Assembly (NCBI RefSeq): GCF_900107745.1
Contig: NZ_FNRO01000001.1
Span: forward strand, 62,001 to 126,000
Direction of reading: 5' to 3'
From: Variovorax sp. YR216
Lineage (GTDB): Bacteria; Pseudomonadota; Gammaproteobacteria; Burkholderiales; Burkholderiaceae_C
Length of the DNA: 64,000 bases
Under the pieces are notes generated by a model. It searched no databases. It saw nothing but the letters and a program-made list of their open reading frames with translations, and was not told where the DNA came from. The position numbers were made by a program, and so were the translations under genes. The first letter of the stretch is position 1; each line of letters starts with the position of its first letter. This document shows positions 37,573 through 46,044 of the stretch, in pieces.

Positions 37573-37840
37573 GGCGTGTTCACCCTATTTCCGGGGTCGC
37601 GAAGGTCTGCCAGGGCCTGCCAATCAAGGCGCGCGACGCCGCATGTGCGTTTGCACATGCAAGGAGCGCAACGCCGAGTGGCAGGCCCTGGCAGACCTTC
37701 CCTTCGGGTTGCCGCGCCAAGGGGCCGTCTGCGGCGTTGCCCGCGCTTGCAAGGCCAAAGCCTTGCTGCGCGCGGGCGCCTTGCATCCAGCCCCTTGGTG
37801 CGGCAACGCGATCCCCGGAAATAGGGTGAACACGCCCTAG
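37569..37840. repeat. 272-bp CTAG-bounded structured inverted-repeat element (MITE-like)
   Basis: Perfect 28-bp terminal inverted repeats (37569-37596 and 37813-37840, starting CTAGGGCGTGTTCACC) enclose two 100-bp arms. Arm A (37601-37700) has a perfect 22-bp stem and an inner GCATGTGC-GTTT-GCACATGC hairpin. Arm B (37708-37807) has an 18-bp stem with one mismatch and an inner AAGGC-CAAA-GCCTT hairpin. The whole can fold as a three-way junction. The outer CTAG copies supply the TAG stops of both flanking genes and could be a 4-bp target duplication. No protein is encoded. Confidence 0.85.
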
Positions 37841-38316
37841 AGCCGTTCGGGCGCTTCCGGCACTTCGCCCATCTGGGCGCGGAACAGCAGGTCGTCGGTG
37901 ATGCGAAGCCGGCGACTCATCTCGCGGGCGATGTTCATCTGGATCAGCGCGAACTGCTCGACGTTGTGCTCGAACAGCCGGTAAAGGTTGTCCGAGGTGA
38001 GTTCGATCGCGCTGCAGTCTTCATCTGCCCGCACGGTCGCGCTGCGGGGGCAGAGGTCGAGCAATGCCATCTCGCCGAAGCAGTCGCCGGGGCCCAGGCG
38101 TCGGATGAACAACTCGTGGTCCCGCCAGCTTTTCGAGACCGTGACATGGCCGCTCTCGAGTACGAACATGCAGGTGGGGGTGTCGTTCTCGTGGAAGAAG
38201 AAGTCACCGCGCCGCATATGGCTCACGGGTGCTTCGCCGAGCAGGAATTCGATGGTTTCCGCGCCGATGGCGCCGAAGATGGGCATCTGCTGGATCAACT
38301 CGATTCTTGATGCCAT
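37837..38316 (-). CDS. Cyclic nucleotide-binding domain protein without DNA-binding domain
   Basis: A 159-aa protein consisting of one Crp-like beta-roll (about residues 10-125), with RRGDFFFHENDTPTCMFVL and the phosphate-binding cassette LGPGDCFGEMALLDLCPRSA. A C-terminal helix of about 30 residues follows; no helix-turn-helix is present. It may bind cAMP or c-di-GMP, or act as a partner-binding module. It is 31 bases downstream of moeA on the same strand, so probably the last gene of that cluster. Its TAG stop lies in the right end of the repeat element. Confidence 0.82.
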   Translation of the reverse strand: MASRIELIQQMPIFGAIGAETIEFLLGEAPVSHMRRGDFFFHENDTPTCMFVLESGHVTVSKSWRDHELFIRRLGPGDCFGEMALLDLCPRSATVRADEDCSAIELTSDNLYRLFEHNVEQFALIQMNIAREMSRRLRITDDLLFRAQMGEVPEAPERL

Positions 38317-38347
38317 GCACCGCTCCTTGCCGGGTGGAAGGCTGACG

Positions 38348-39658
38348 CTAGATCACGCCGGCGAACATCATGACGTCGACCGGATCGCCGTCGGCCACGC
38401 TGCCCTGGTCGTGATGCAGCACGACAAGGCCATTGGCCTCGACCATCGAGCTCAGCACGCCCGAGCCTTGATTGCCCGCGATACGCACTTCGGGCAATGA
38501 TCCGGCCACCGGCTGGACGTAGCCTCGTTGGTACTCGGTGCGCCCGGGCTTCTTGCGGATGGCGCCGATGCTTCGGGCGCGCAGCAGCGGCGGAGGGGCG
38601 GCGCAGGCATCGTTGCAGCCCATCATGCGCAGAAGCGCGGGTCGCACGAAGGCCAGGAAGGTGACCATGACCGCGACCGGATTGCCGGGCAGCCCGAAGA
38701 GCACGGCGGGTTCGCGATCCGACTTGTCCGTCGGGATCAGGCCGACCGCCATGGGCCGGCCCGGCCGCATCGCCACACGCCAGAACGCCATGTCGCCGAG
38801 GCGCTGCATCACGGCTCGCGTGTGATCGGCCTCGCCGACGCTGACGCCGCCGCTGGTGATGATCGCGTCGGCTTCGTTCGCGGCGCGGCGCAGCGCCGAT
38901 TCGAGCGCGGCCGGATCGTCGCGCACGAGGCCGAGATCGATCACTTCGCAGCCGAGCCGCGTCAGCAGCCCGAAGACGGTGTAGCGGTTGCTGTCGTACA
39001 CCGCGCCTTCGCGCGGCAACTCGCCGAGGCTCAGGATTTCGTCGCCGGTCGAGAAGTAGGCCACGCGCAGGCGTCGCAGAACCGGCACCATGGGCAGCCC
39101 AAGGCTCGCAACCATGCCGAGCGCGGCGGGGGAAATGATCTCGCCGCGCCGCAGTGCAGGCTTGCCCTGCAGGAGGTCTTCGCCGGCCAGCCGCCGGTTG
39201 TCGCCCCGGCGCAGCGCCTTGGCGGGGAAACGGACACTCTCGCCCTCGACCGCACAGAACTCCTGGGGAATGACGGTGTCGAGGCCCGCGGGCATCACGG
39301 CGCCGGTCATGATCTTCACCGCATCGCCGGCGCCCGCGTTGCCACGCCACGCCGCGCCCGCCAGCGCCGTGCCGACCACGCGCAATTGCACTGTGGCGTC
39401 GTTCGCAAGCCCATCGAGCAGGCGGCCGTCGAAGGCGAAGCCGTCCATCGCCGAGTTGTCGTGCGGCGGCACGCTGACGGGCGAGATGATGTCCTCTGCC
39501 AGCACCCGGCCGAGGGCATCGCGCAAGGCAATGCGCTCGACCTGCGTAACGACGGACGGCTCGGCCAACCGCGCCAGGAAGGCCTGCACGGCATCGACGC
39601 CCAGCGCCTTCGGGTCGTAGCCCGCCAGTGCGGCGGCGATGTCTGCGATACGGCTCAT
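38348..39658 (-). CDS. moeA: Molybdopterin molybdenumtransferase MoeA
   Basis: A 436-aa protein that inserts molybdate into adenylylated molybdopterin. Markers are VPPHDNSAMDGFAFDG, GDAVKIMTGAVMPAGLDTVI, the GDEI site in FSTGDEILSLGE, SGGVSVGEADHTR and LFGLPGNPVAVMVTFLAFV. Length is normal. It is the third molybdenum cofactor gene in the minus-strand run moaA-mobA-moeA, 15 bases after mobA. Confidence 0.96.
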   Translation of the reverse strand: MSRIADIAAALAGYDPKALGVDAVQAFLARLAEPSVVTQVERIALRDALGRVLAEDIISPVSVPPHDNSAMDGFAFDGRLLDGLANDATVQLRVVGTALAGAAWRGNAGAGDAVKIMTGAVMPAGLDTVIPQEFCAVEGESVRFPAKALRRGDNRRLAGEDLLQGKPALRRGEIISPAALGMVASLGLPMVPVLRRLRVAYFSTGDEILSLGELPREGAVYDSNRYTVFGLLTRLGCEVIDLGLVRDDPAALESALRRAANEADAIITSGGVSVGEADHTRAVMQRLGDMAFWRVAMRPGRPMAVGLIPTDKSDREPAVLFGLPGNPVAVMVTFLAFVRPALLRMMGCNDACAAPPPLLRARSIGAIRKKPGRTEYQRGYVQPVAGSLPEVRIAGNQGSGVLSSMVEANGLVVLHHDQGSVADGDPVDVMMFAGVI

Positions 39659-39673
39659 GGAAGCAGCAATGGA

Positions 39674-40324
39674 TCAGTTGCGCTGGGATTCGAGCGCATG
39701 CAGCTCGGTCAGCGTGTTGGCATTGAAGAACGCATCCGGCGCGTCGCCGGGCTGGTCGAAGGGCACCAGCACCGTGCGATGCTGGGCGGTCCATTTGTCG
39801 ATCTTCCGGCCGCCGGCCTGGGTGAAGCGCACGAGGCTTTCGAGCAGGGTTGCGTTCAGGAGGCAGAACACGGGCTGGGCGCGCAGGGCTGCGGCACTGC
39901 CGGGTTCTTCCGAGGGCTCGGGCGCCGACACCATGGCAATTTCCGCATCGTTTGCGACCAGCGCTTCAGCCAGTCGGCTTGCCAGATCGAGCGGGAAAAG
40001 CGGCGTGTCGCACGGCACCGTCAGGAGGTAGGGCGTCTCGCAATGCTCGAGCCCGGTCAGGAACCCTGCCAGCGGCCCTGCATAGTCGGCCAGTCCATCG
40101 GGCCAGACCGGCACGCCGAACGACTCATAGGCCGAGAGATTCCGGTTGGCGTTGATCATCAGCTCGCCGACCTGCATGCCGAGCCGCATGACGGCGTGCA
40201 TGGCGAGCGCCGTGCCGTTGAAGTTCTGCAGGCCCTTGTCGACACCGCCCATGCGGGTGCCGCGACCGCCCGCGAGCACGAGGCCGGTGATGTCGCCGGT
40301 GGCGATGGGGGGTGTGGTGGTCAT
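39674..40324 (-). CDS. mobA: Molybdenum cofactor guanylyltransferase MobA
   Basis: A 216-aa nucleotidyltransferase that adds GMP to Mo-molybdopterin to form MGD. The GTP-binding motif is [20 protein letters not shown], and the metal-binding region is [19 protein letters not shown]. Its presence implies bis-MGD enzymes (DMSO reductase family) elsewhere in the genome. The ATG overlaps the moaA stop by 4 bases; moeA follows. Confidence 0.95.
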   Translation of the reverse strand: MTTTPPIATGDITGLVLAGGRGTRMGGVDKGLQNFNGTALAMHAVMRLGMQVGELMINANRNLSAYESFGVPVWPDGLADYAGPLAGFLTGLEHCETPYLLTVPCDTPLFPLDLASRLAEALVANDAEIAMVSAPEPSEEPGSAAALRAQPVFCLLNATLLESLVRFTQAGGRKIDKWTAQHRTVLVPFDQPGDAPDAFFNANTLTELHALESQRN

Positions 40325-41439
40325 CCGCCGATGTAGCTCATTTCGACCCGCCGCGGCGCGGCGCCGTCGGTGTCGGGTGCGCGCAGTGCGCGAAGTTCGG
40401 AATAGCGATCGGCCCGGCCTTGCCAGATGTGGCCGATGGCCGAGGTGATCTGTTCATCGCTGGCGCCGCCGCGCAGGAGCGGGCGCAGATCATGGCCCGC
40501 ATTCGCGAAGAGGCACAGGTAGAGCTTGCCTTCGGTCGACAGGCGCGCGCGATTGCAGTCGTGGCAGAAAGCCTGCGTGACGCTGCTGATCACGCCGACT
40601 TCGCCGCCGCCGTCCTGGTAGGACCAGCGCTGGGCGGTTTCACCCTGCGCGGTCGCTTCGAGGGGCACAAGAGGGAATTCCTCCGCGATGCGTCGCACCA
40701 CCTCCGCGGAGGGCAGCACCTCGTCCATGCGCCAGCCGTTGGTGGCGCCGACGTCCATGTACTCGATGAAGCGCAGCACGATGCCGGTCCCGCGAAAGTG
40801 GCGGGCCATCGGCAGGATCTCCTGCTCGTTGGTGCCGCGCTTGACGACCATGTTCACCTTGATCGGGCCGAGGCCCGCGGCCTTGGCCGCGTCGATGCCG
40901 GCCAGGACCTCGGCGACCGGGAAGTCCACGTCGTTCATGCTGCGGAAGGTGACGTCGTCGAGGCCGTCGAGACTGACCGTGACGCGGCGCAGCCCGGCTG
41001 CCTTGAGCGCCGGGGCCTTGCGGGCCAGCAGCGAGCCATTGGTGGTCAGCGTGAGATCGAGCGGCAAGCCATCCGGCGTGCGCAAGGCCGCGAGCTGCTC
41101 GATCAGCACTTCGAGATTCTTGCGAAGCAGCGGCTCGCCGCCGGTGAGCCGGATCTTGTGTACGCCGTGCGCCGCGAAGAGGCGGGCGAGCCGGGTGATT
41201 TCCTCGAAGCTCAGCAGTGCGCTGTGCGGGAGGTACTGGTAGTCCTTGTCGAAGACTTCCTTCGGCATGCAGTAGCTGCAGCGGAAGTTGCACCGGTCGG
41301 TGACGCTGATGCGCAGGTCGGTCAGCGGCCTTTGGAGGCGGTCGAGCAGCACGCCGGTGGCCGGCACCGCAGGGTCGGCCATCGCCGCCGCTGGACGGGC
41401 GCGGCCGATTTCGGAAACAGGGACGACATGCTGGCTCAT
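40321..41439 (-). CDS. moaA: GTP 3',8-cyclase MoaA
   Basis: A 372-aa radical SAM enzyme starting molybdenum cofactor synthesis from GTP. The N-terminal 4Fe-4S/SAM site is in [14 protein letters not shown], the substrate-side cluster cysteines are in [12 protein letters not shown] and LCLFANAG, and the C terminus ends in the conserved Gly-Gly needed for GTP cyclisation. [15 protein letters not shown] is also conserved. It precedes mobA with a 4-base overlap; the aldehyde dehydrogenase gene ends 80 bases upstream. Confidence 0.96.
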   Translation of the reverse strand: MSQHVVPVSEIGRARPAAAMADPAVPATGVLLDRLQRPLTDLRISVTDRCNFRCSYCMPKEVFDKDYQYLPHSALLSFEEITRLARLFAAHGVHKIRLTGGEPLLRKNLEVLIEQLAALRTPDGLPLDLTLTTNGSLLARKAPALKAAGLRRVTVSLDGLDDVTFRSMNDVDFPVAEVLAGIDAAKAAGLGPIKVNMVVKRGTNEQEILPMARHFRGTGIVLRFIEYMDVGATNGWRMDEVLPSAEVVRRIAEEFPLVPLEATAQGETAQRWSYQDGGGEVGVISSVTQAFCHDCNRARLSTEGKLYLCLFANAGHDLRPLLRGGASDEQITSAIGHIWQGRADRYSELRALRAPDTDGAAPRRVEMSYIGG

Positions 41440-41519
41440 GGGGGAGGCAATTTAACCCATCCCCCCGAGCGGCGACATGCCGAAACCTCTTGACCCTGAG
41501 GCGAAGAGGCAGCCCGAGA

Positions 41520-42953
41520 TCACCCGTGACGGATCGCGACGGTCTTCAGCGTCGTGAATCCGTAGAGTGCCTCGAAGCCCTTTTCGCGCCCGTAGCCCGA
41601 GGACTTGACGCCGCCGAAGGGCAATTCGACACCGCCGCCGGCGCCGTAGTTGTTGATGAACACCTGGCCGCTCTTCACGCGCTTGGCCATGCGCAGTTGG
41701 CGCGCGCCGTTCTCGGTCCAGATGCCGGCGACCAGCCCGAAGCGCGTGGCGTTGGCGAGCGCGACGGCTTCGTCTTCGTCATGGAACCGCATCGCAGCGA
41801 GCACCGGGCCGAAGACTTCCTCCTGCGCGAGCCGGTGGTCGACCGGCACGTCGCGCAGCAGGGTTGGTGCCTGGTAGAAGCCGCTTTGGGGCGCTTCGTC
41901 GACCACGGTGCCCTGGCCGACCATCGGGATGCCGGCGACCTGGGCGTCCGAGAGGAAATCCCACACGCGCTGCTGCTGCGTCTGGCGGATCAGCGGGCCG
42001 ACATCGAGGTCCATCGCCGCCGGGCCGACGCGCAACGCTTCGAAGGCGTGCCCGAGGCGCTCCAGCAGCGGCTCGTAGATGCCCTGCTGGATCAATACGC
42101 GCGAGCCCGCCGAGCAGGTCTGGCCCGCGTTCTGCACGATCGCGTTGATCAGTACCGGAATGGCCGCGTTCAGGTCGGCGTCGGCAAAGACGATCTGCGG
42201 GCTCTTGCCGCCGAGTTCGAGCGTGACCGGGCAATGCCGCTCGGCCGCCACCTGCTGGATGATCGTCCCCACCGTGGGGCTGCCGGTGAAGCTGATGTGG
42301 TCGATGCCTTCGTGCCGCGCCAGGGCGTCGCCGACTTCATGGCCGTAGCCGGTCACGATGTTGATCGCCCCGGGCGGAAAACCGACTTCGGCCGCCAGTT
42401 GCGCCACGCGGATCAGCGACAGGCACGCGTCTTCGGAGGGCTTGACCACGCAGACGTTGCCGGCCGCCAGTGCACCACCCACGCTGCGCCCGAAGATCTG
42501 CATCGGGTAGTTCCAGGGAATGATGTGGCCGGTGACGCCGTGCGGCTCGCGCCACGTCAGCACGCTGTAGCCGTCCTGGTAGGGGATGGTTTCGCCGTGC
42601 AGCTTGTCGCACGCACCGGCGTAGAACTCGAAGTAGCGCACCAGCGCCAGTGCATCGGCGCGCGCCTGCTTGACCGGCTTGCCGCAGTCGCGCTGCTCGA
42701 TCAGCGCGAGTTCGTCGGTGTGCGCCGCAATCTTCTGCGAGAGCTTGTAGAGCAGGCGTCCGCGCTCGGCGGCGCTGACTTTCTGCCAGCTCGTCTCGAA
42801 GCAATGACGCGCAGCCTTTACGGCGGCATCGATGTCTGCCGCGTTGCTGCGCTGCAGTTCGTCGAAGGTCTGACCGTCGGAGGGGTCGATCACCGGCAGC
42901 GTGCGGCCGGACGAGGAGGCAACGCTTTCGTTGCCGATGTAGTTGAGTTGCAT
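41520..42953 (-). CDS. NAD(P)-dependent aldehyde dehydrogenase
   Basis: A 477-aa ALDH superfamily enzyme. The cofactor site includes PWNYPMQIFGRSVGGALAAG and FTGSPTVGTII, the catalytic Glu is in LELGGKSPQIVF, and the catalytic Cys is in NAGQTCSAGSRVLIQ. The C-terminal EVFGPVLAAMRF and PFGGVKSSGYGREKG are conserved. It resembles the betaine/gamma-aminobutyraldehyde group, but the substrate is not fixed by sequence. It lies 16 bases after the peroxiredoxin stop on the same strand. Confidence 0.92.
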   Translation of the reverse strand: MQLNYIGNESVASSSGRTLPVIDPSDGQTFDELQRSNAADIDAAVKAARHCFETSWQKVSAAERGRLLYKLSQKIAAHTDELALIEQRDCGKPVKQARADALALVRYFEFYAGACDKLHGETIPYQDGYSVLTWREPHGVTGHIIPWNYPMQIFGRSVGGALAAGNVCVVKPSEDACLSLIRVAQLAAEVGFPPGAINIVTGYGHEVGDALARHEGIDHISFTGSPTVGTIIQQVAAERHCPVTLELGGKSPQIVFADADLNAAIPVLINAIVQNAGQTCSAGSRVLIQQGIYEPLLERLGHAFEALRVGPAAMDLDVGPLIRQTQQQRVWDFLSDAQVAGIPMVGQGTVVDEAPQSGFYQAPTLLRDVPVDHRLAQEEVFGPVLAAMRFHDEDEAVALANATRFGLVAGIWTENGARQLRMAKRVKSGQVFINNYGAGGGVELPFGGVKSSGYGREKGFEALYGFTTLKTVAIRHG

Positions 42954-42969
42954 GGGGAAATCTTAGCGC

Positions 42970-43524
42970 TCACCGCGCGGCGGTCGCGCGGGGCAGGGCG
43001 CGCAGCGCATTGAGCATGCGCTCCACGTGCTTGTCGGGGTTGAGGTTCTGGTAGTAGTAGGCGACGCGGCCGTTGGGCGTGACCACGTACGAGAGCCGGT
43101 TCGCGAAATCCGGCCGGGTCTGCATCACCGCGTCGAAGCCCTGGATGACGGCCTTGGATTGGTCGGACGCCACTGGAAAGCGGCTTTGGCAGGACCTGAC
43201 CGAGAACTTGGTCAGCGTGTCGATGTCGTCGGCCGAGATGCCGATCACCGTGGCGCCGAGGGCGGCGAACTGGTCGATGGCTTCGGCGAACGCGTGCGCC
43301 TCGATCGAGCAGTCGGCGGTGTCGGCCGCCGGAAAGAAATACACCACCACCGGCCCTTTGGCGAGCGCCTCGGCGAGCGAATAACTGAAGACTTTGCCGC
43401 CCTGTGCTGCAGTGGCGATGAACTTCGGGACGGGATCGCCAATGTCGAGCGCGGCGAAGGCTGTCGGAGCCACGGCGGCGGCCAGGGCAAAAAGCGCGGC
43501 GCGCACGGAAGTGTGGAGCATCAT
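42970..43524 (-). CDS. Exported peroxiredoxin (BCP/AhpC-like)
   Basis: A 184-aa thioredoxin-fold protein with a cleavable signal peptide (ALFALAAAVAPTAFA, cleavage near residue 25). The peroxidatic Cys is in DTADCSIEAHAF, the position of TPGCTIEA in BCP peroxiredoxins, and a second Cys is in VRSCQSRFPVASD, the usual resolving site. It probably reduces peroxides in the periplasm. Two adjacent ATG codons (43524 and 43521) could start it. It is divergent from the phospholipase D gene at 43613. Confidence 0.82.
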   Translation of the reverse strand: MMLHTSVRAALFALAAAVAPTAFAALDIGDPVPKFIATAAQGGKVFSYSLAEALAKGPVVVYFFPAADTADCSIEAHAFAEAIDQFAALGATVIGISADDIDTLTKFSVRSCQSRFPVASDQSKAVIQGFDAVMQTRPDFANRLSYVVTPNGRVAYYYQNLNPDKHVERMLNALRALPRATAAR

Positions 43525-43612
43525 GATGTAACCCCGGAGGAAGGCGTTCCGAATTCTAGGACCGAGGAGCTGATGCAATTGGCAGCCGACTTGAAGAGAA
43601 GGGGGACCGAAC

Positions 43613-45199
43613 ATGACGTCCAAGGCTTTCGCTTTCGCCCGCTTTCTGGGCGCCGTGATCTTGTCGGGGGTGATCGCCGCGCTCGCCGCTTGCGGCGCGC
43701 TGCCGACGATGCCCGAGCGGCCGGATGAACGCGCCGCCGCGCCGGATCCGTCGACCGTGCTCGCGAAGATCGTCACGGCCTCGACGCCGCCCGGCGAGCA
43801 CTCCGGCTTCCGCCTGATGCCCCTGGGCGTCTATTCGCTCGATGCACGCATCCAGTTGGCGCAGCGCGCACAGCGTTCGCTCGTGGTGCAGTACTACCAG
43901 TTCGAGAACGACGCCACCGGCCGCCTGCTGATGCGCGCGCTGCGCGAGGCCGGTGCGCGCGGCGTGAAGGTGCGGGTGCTGGTGGACGACCTCTACACCA
44001 GCAAGAGCCAGCAGCCGCTGCTGGCGCTCGCGCAGACGCCGAACGTGGAGGTGCGGCTCTTCAACCCCTTCTGCTGTGGCCGCGGCGGCATCGTGTCGCG
44101 CTTCGCGGCGTCGCCGCAGGACATCCCCAGGCTCAACCACCGCATGCACAACAAGCTGTTCATCGCCGACGGAGTGGCCGCGGTGGTCGGCGGTCGCAAC
44201 ATCGCCGACGAATATTTCGTCCTCAGCCAGGCACAGAACTTCATTGACATGGACGCGCTCGTGGTCGGCAAGGTCGTGGCTGAACTGGAGGCCGTCTTCG
44301 ATGCCTTCTGGAACGCCGAACAGGTCTGGCCGATCCACGACATCGTGATGGGCGAGGGCGGGCGCAAACCCACGGCGCAGGACTTCGACGACTGGATCGG
44401 CATGGCCGCGCTGCCGCCCAGGCTGGAAATCCCCCCGGTCGACGTGCTGGGCTACGGCCCGATCGCCGAGGAGCTCGACGCCGGCCGCATGGGCTTGCTG
44501 TGGGGCGAGGCGCATGCGATCGCCGATCCGCCGAGCAAGCCGAAGTACATGTCGGCCGATGAGGCGCTCGCGACCAGCGTGACGATGAAGGTCTGGGGAC
44601 TGCTGCTCGACGCGAAGTCCGAGGTGGACCTGACCTCGCCTTATCTGGTGCCGGGCGAGAAGGGCATGGCGGCCTTCGACGACCTGATGCAGCGCAAGGT
44701 CAAGCTGACGCTGCTGACCAATTCACTGGCGGCCAACGACGAGCCGCTGGTCCATACCGGATATGCGCGCTATCGCGAACGGCTGCTGCGCGGCGGCGCG
44801 GATCTCTACGAGCTCAGCCCCGAACGCACCACCGCCAACAAGCGCCTGGGCATGTTCGGCAATTCGCTGGGCAGGCTGCATGCGAAGACGGCGGCGATCG
44901 ACAAAGAGCGCATCTTCGTTGGCTCGATGAACCTCGATCCACGCTCGGCAACGCAAAACACGGAAATGGGCGTCGTCGTCGACAGCCCGCAGCTCGCGCG
45001 CGAAATGCTGCGTGTCATCAACATCAGCAAATTCCAGAATTCCTATCGGCTGCGGCTGGATGGCGAAACCGGGGCATTGCAATGGCTGACGACGGACGGG
45101 GAAAAGGAAATGATCCTGACCTCGGAGCCGGAAGCAGGGTTTTTCCAGCGCTTCTACAACACCCTGGTGGCGCCGATCGTTCCGGAAATGCTGTTGTAA
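43613..45199 (+). CDS. Phospholipase D family protein, cardiolipin synthase C-like
   Basis: A 528-aa protein with two HKD motifs: HRMHNKLFIADGVAAVVGGRN in the first half (the H, K and D of HxKx4D) and GRLHAKTAAIDKERIFVGSM in the second. This arrangement, the length and an N-terminal hydrophobic segment with LAAC (possible lipobox) match ClsC-type enzymes that make cardiolipin from phosphatidylglycerol and phosphatidylethanolamine. SPYLVPGEKGM is also typical. It is divergent from the peroxiredoxin. Confidence 0.88.
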   Translation: MTSKAFAFARFLGAVILSGVIAALAACGALPTMPERPDERAAAPDPSTVLAKIVTASTPPGEHSGFRLMPLGVYSLDARIQLAQRAQRSLVVQYYQFENDATGRLLMRALREAGARGVKVRVLVDDLYTSKSQQPLLALAQTPNVEVRLFNPFCCGRGGIVSRFAASPQDIPRLNHRMHNKLFIADGVAAVVGGRNIADEYFVLSQAQNFIDMDALVVGKVVAELEAVFDAFWNAEQVWPIHDIVMGEGGRKPTAQDFDDWIGMAALPPRLEIPPVDVLGYGPIAEELDAGRMGLLWGEAHAIADPPSKPKYMSADEALATSVTMKVWGLLLDAKSEVDLTSPYLVPGEKGMAAFDDLMQRKVKLTLLTNSLAANDEPLVHTGYARYRERLLRGGADLYELSPERTTANKRLGMFGNSLGRLHAKTAAIDKERIFVGSMNLDPRSATQNTEMGVVVDSPQLAREMLRVINISKFQNSYRLRLDGETGALQWLTTDGEKEMILTSEPEAGFFQRFYNTLVAPIVPEMLL

Positions 45200-45263
45200 T
45201 CCCGGGATGCTCCTGTCGCTTCCTCCCCCTTGCAATCTCCCGGTGGCGCCCCACATGCTTCGC

Positions 45264-45608
45264 ATGAACGCTACCAACACCCCTGCTCACAAGACCGATC
45301 TGGCGGTGACGCACGTCCTGGCGCAGCTCCTCGAGCGGCTTGAGCACAGCGCCGTGCCGGTCGGCGCCGAGCAATACCGCTCCGTCGTCATGCATCTGGT
45401 CGACGAGTTCCGCGATGTGGAACCGGGCGCCCAGCTCGGTCAACTGCTGGATGCCTATCCGGCTGCGGCTGAGGTGTACGAGAACATCAACTACCAGCAC
45501 GCGGGCCTGTGCCGTTCGGGGCTGGATGCCTCGTTGACCGCCGAATTGGCCGCCAGGAACGCCATCGAGCGCGCCATGGGCCGTGGCCCGGAGACCGCGC
45601 ATGAGTAA
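45264..45608 (+). CDS. Hypothetical protein (114 aa)
   Basis: Not recognised. It is a 114-residue acidic, helix-rich soluble protein, with no signal peptide, membrane segment or cysteine pair. It contains VPVGAEQYRSVVMHLVDEF, then LDAYPAAAEVYENINYQHAG, a Tyr/Asn-rich patch. It overlaps the next small gene by 8 bases on the same strand, which suggests translational coupling and a shared function. The start at 45264 is chosen because the frame upstream of it (to 45207) reads as non-protein-like sequence. Confidence 0.7.
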   Translation: MNATNTPAHKTDLAVTHVLAQLLERLEHSAVPVGAEQYRSVVMHLVDEFRDVEPGAQLGQLLDAYPAAAEVYENINYQHAGLCRSGLDASLTAELAARNAIERAMGRGPETAHE

Positions 45609-45846
45609 AGCCGACGTCAAGACCACCGTGGTGGCCGACGGGCTGCGCTACAAGGCGAAGGCGCCGGGTTCGCCGTTCCGTGCTTCCGCCTCCTTCAGCG
45701 GCGCGACGATGTCGTGCTTCATGTGCGGCAAGCATCGCGTTCGCTCGCAATTGCGTACGCGCCAGCTGCTGGGCAAGGCCCAGACGGTTTGCGCCCCGTC
45801 CTGCAAGGCACTCGACGAGCTCGTCGCCAGCGGCGGAGGCAGCTGA
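45601..45846 (+). CDS. Hypothetical small Cys-containing protein (81 aa)
   Basis: Not recognised. It has 81 residues, basic, with CFMCGKHR near residue 40 and CAPSC near residue 64, a possible CxxC...CxxxC zinc site. FRASASFSGATMSCFMCGKH followed by RVRSQLRTRQLLGK looks like a small nucleic-acid or protein-binding module. It overlaps the upstream 114-aa gene by 8 bases, so the two form a pair. Confidence 0.7.
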   Translation: MSKADVKTTVVADGLRYKAKAPGSPFRASASFSGATMSCFMCGKHRVRSQLRTRQLLGKAQTVCAPSCKALDELVASGGGS

Positions 45847-45954
45847 ATCCCTGGCCCGCGTGATTTGCTTCACGAAAGGGCCTATTCGGCGCGCTGAATT
45901 TAGTACTTCATACCGCCTATCAAATCGGGAAAAATCGATCTACAGTTAGAAACA

Positions 45955-45975
45955 ATTGATGTGAATTGCATCAAT
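45955..45975. promoter_or_regulatory. Palindromic operator-like site in an AT-rich leader
   Basis: ATTGATG and CATCAAT form a perfect 7-bp inverted repeat across a 7-base spacer, in the most AT-rich stretch of the window (45890-46020). A related ATTGA...TCAAT pair follows near 45987-46004. The binding protein is unknown. Confidence 0.4.
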
Positions 45976-46044
45976 ACCAAAGTTTTAATTGATGATCGAT
46001 TCAATGATCCCGAAGAATTCAAAGGCCGGCGAGGCCCCGGGTCT

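Noticed and set aside
37526..37840. A 104-codon frame spanning the 272-bp element
   Set aside because: It overlaps rnhA out of frame and reads through inverted repeats; the sequence is explained by DNA structure, not coding.
37569..37840. The inverted-repeat element as an integron attC site
   Set aside because: It lacks the paired core sites (RYYYAAC and GTTRRRY) in the right order, has long perfect outer repeats, and no gene cassette or integrase is nearby.
38528..40336. A 602-codon plus-strand frame opposite moeA and mobA
   Set aside because: Composition is typical of a GC-driven antisense frame, and both minus-strand genes are well supported.
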